This document shows, in pieces, positions 62,401 through 64,000 of a stretch of 64,000 bases of DNA (the first letter of the stretch is position 1; each line of letters starts with the position of its first letter). Made by a program: the position numbers and the translations under genes. Source of the stretch: Neelides folsomi (taxonomy: Eukaryota > Arthropoda > Collembola > Neelipleona > Neelidae). The stretch lies in the NCBI GenBank assembly GCA_034687125.1, contig JAQGBZ010000075.1, positions 124,001-188,000 of the forward strand, read 5' to 3'. The notes below the pieces were generated by a model. It was not told the DNA's origin. It ran no database searches and worked only from the letters and a program-made list of their open reading frames with translations.

Positions 62401-64000
62401 TGTTCCAGCGAAAGGGAGAAAACGCAAAACATCGGCGAAAGAATCCCAAGCTAAGATTCTTAAGACCAGCTTTGAAGAAGATCAAGATGAATTGATTCTT
62501 GATGCGTCTCAACGCGACTTGGAGCCGGATGATCTTCCAATCCCAGAAACTCGCTCAAGTAAAAGGAAAAATGAAGTGGTGAAAGCTGACGAACCTCGGA
62601 CGAATAGAAGAGGAAAATCGAAAACACCAGTGCCAATGCCTGAACCAATCTCAGTTTCACCAAAGCAGAGAAAAAGATCAACAAAAACATCTGAGTCGCC
62701 AGAAGTGATTCAAAAAGACGAAATTTTTAGAACACGAGTTAGTAAATCTCGAACACCGGAGGTAGAAACTACCCGCCAAACTTTAAGATCAAAAAAGATG
62801 TCCGAGTCACCAGAAGTGATTCAAAAAGACGAAAGTTTTAGAACACGAGTTAGCAAATCCCGAACACCCGATGTGGAAACTGCCCGCCCAATTTTAAGAT
62901 CAAGAAAGATGTCCGAGTCACCAGAAGTGATTCAAAAAGAAGAAAGTTTTAGAACAAGAGTTAGTAAATCCCGAACACCCGATGTGGAAATTGCCCGCCC
63001 AACTTTAAGACCGAGGAGAACAAGAAAAAGATCCGAATCATGTGAAGAACCTACTTCTCTTCCACCTTATGTCGAAACAGCAGATAATCCTTCAACAGCT
63101 CCAACTAAAGATTCTCAGCAAGAATCCCAACAAGAAGAAGAAATTGTCGCCAAAAAGCCGAAGAGGGGAAGACCAAGAAAAGATTCTGAAAGTGAACAAG
63201 CTGATTCCCGAGGAACTTCAGTTGATCCTGAATTGGGTGACAGCAGGGTGGAAAAACCAAGAAAAAAGGCCAAACAAGAAGAAGGGAAACTCGCAGATAT
63301 TTCTGTGTCTTTAAGGACGAGATCAAAAGCTGGTCCAGCGAGCAAAACTAATAAGACCAAACTCGTTGAAGAAATTTTACCAATGTTGGCTTCAAGTGTA
63401 AAAGAAAAGAAAAAAGCATCATCAACCAAAGGATTTTCTCCATTGGATGAAGAAGGAAGTAGGAATGTATTTAATGATTTTACCGTGAGCCCATTAAAAG
63501 AAACTGACGCTGATGATAATTTATTCGACTCGCAAACCTTAGGCGAACCGAGTCATAGAAGGGTAAAGAAAATGGATTTATCTGATTCTTCATTGTCACA
63601 AAGTTTAGTTTCAAGCACGACTGGAAAGAGGGGAAGGAAAAGGTCAGAAGAACCTCTTGATTTCGAAATATTTAAAGAAATGGATGAATCAACATTAGAA
63701 CGAAGTTACGCTACTAGGAGTAGAAGGAAAACTCCAGTTCCGTCCACTTCGACCTCAACCTCGCCAACTAAAACCAGAAGTCGAAAAAAGTCAACTGATT
63801 CTCCTGATAGTCAAAAGGGTTCTCCATCCATTGAACCCAAAACCAAAGGAAGAACCCGTAAAAAATCCACCGATTCCATTGGCCAACCTGCTGAAGAACT
63901 AAACGTTTTACGAACGACCAGAAGACGCAAAACTCCAACCCCTGAACCATCCACATCCACGATTGCAACTCGTAAAGGAAAGGCTAAACAGAATGTTGAA
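56407..64000 (+). CDS. AHCTF1: Nucleoporin ELYS / AT-hook protein (MEL-28), C-terminus beyond the right edge
   Basis: Seeds nuclear pore assembly on chromatin by recruiting the Nup107-160 complex. Exons: 56407-56548, 56619-56947, 57011-57296, 57377-57569, 57681-57882, 57978-58248, 58356-58466, 58526-58719, 58804-59119, 59210-59421, 59513-59751, 59847-60095, 60191-60300, 60450-60785, 60892-61253, 61403 onward. They give 2050 residues with no stop; human ELYS has about 2270. Residues 1-510 form the beta-propeller (MVGIAAVGLIGGDVIIIDLG; VTALSYVPEIGSLIIGFSFG; VFYGRYD). Residues 577-1063 are the ELYS alpha-solenoid (CPKLMIDFLVNNL; FDQGDYESASSYL; LRNFILKNG). The tail is disordered, Ser/Glu-rich and basic, with AT-hook-like motifs (KPKRGRPRK at 63155, GKRGRKRS near 63624) and a three-copy repeat at 62690. 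The exon 2 acceptor (AATGAG) is weak. A single 2.6-kb exon holds the tail. Confidence 0.94.
62690..63022 (+). repeat. Three tandem 111-bp (37-residue) coding repeats in the ELYS tail
   Basis: Copies start at about 62690, 62801 and 62912, each encoding a version of SESPEVIQKDExFRTRVSKS followed by RTPxVE. Copies 2 and 3 differ at only a few bases, so the array is young. Each unit carries basic Ser/Thr-Pro sites (SKSRTP) of the kind phosphorylated by mitotic kinases. Confidence 0.85.

Overview
This window is eukaryotic nuclear DNA. It is very AT-rich between genes, and its genes are split into short exons by compact GT-AG introns, many only 55-100 bp long. The set of genes (a hillarin with one LIM domain, a clip-free serine protease with a Thr-rich linker, POLG, NIP7, ELYS, and several lineage-specific secreted proteins) points to an arthropod. 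A copepod such as a caligid sea louse is my best guess, but that is inference from gene content and base composition, not from a species marker. I rebuilt each gene by hand from splice signals and reading phase. In the complete models the exon lengths sum to a multiple of three.

Layout. Positions 1-2647 (minus) hold the N-terminal 417 residues of a beta-galactosidase that runs off the left edge. Positions 3344-6645 (minus) hold a secreted two-domain serine protease whose second domain has lost all three catalytic residues. Positions 8524-14075 (minus) hold hillarin (LIM plus transglutaminase-like). From 14.1 to 19.7 kb I see no gene. Positions 19718-20940 (minus) hold cytochrome c heme lyase, 21892-23805 (minus) a probable borealin, 24858-28470 (minus) the mitochondrial DNA polymerase gamma catalytic subunit, and 29708-30987 (minus) ceramide-1-phosphate transfer protein.

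From 33.3 to 39.5 kb three minus-strand genes each encode a small secreted low-complexity protein: glycine-rich, phenylalanine-rich and proline/lysine-rich. Positions 40732-41929 (plus) hold a small unknown protein with adjacent SILK and RVxF protein phosphatase 1 docking motifs. Positions 42774-49062 and 52279-54065 (both minus) hold two membrane proteins that look like divergent phospholipid-scramblase-type genes. Positions 55044-55876 (minus) hold the ribosome biogenesis factor NIP7, arranged head to head with the nucleoporin ELYS (56407 to the right edge, plus), which is cut by the window end.

Most genes are unrelated housekeeping or tissue functions, as expected in an animal genome, and there is no operon. 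Two groupings stand out: the run of secreted low-complexity genes, and the adjacent scramblase-like pair. I found no convincing transposon, rRNA, tRNA or CRISPR array. Two perfect inverted repeats (around 47.1 kb and 51.9 kb) may be remnants of small hairpin elements.
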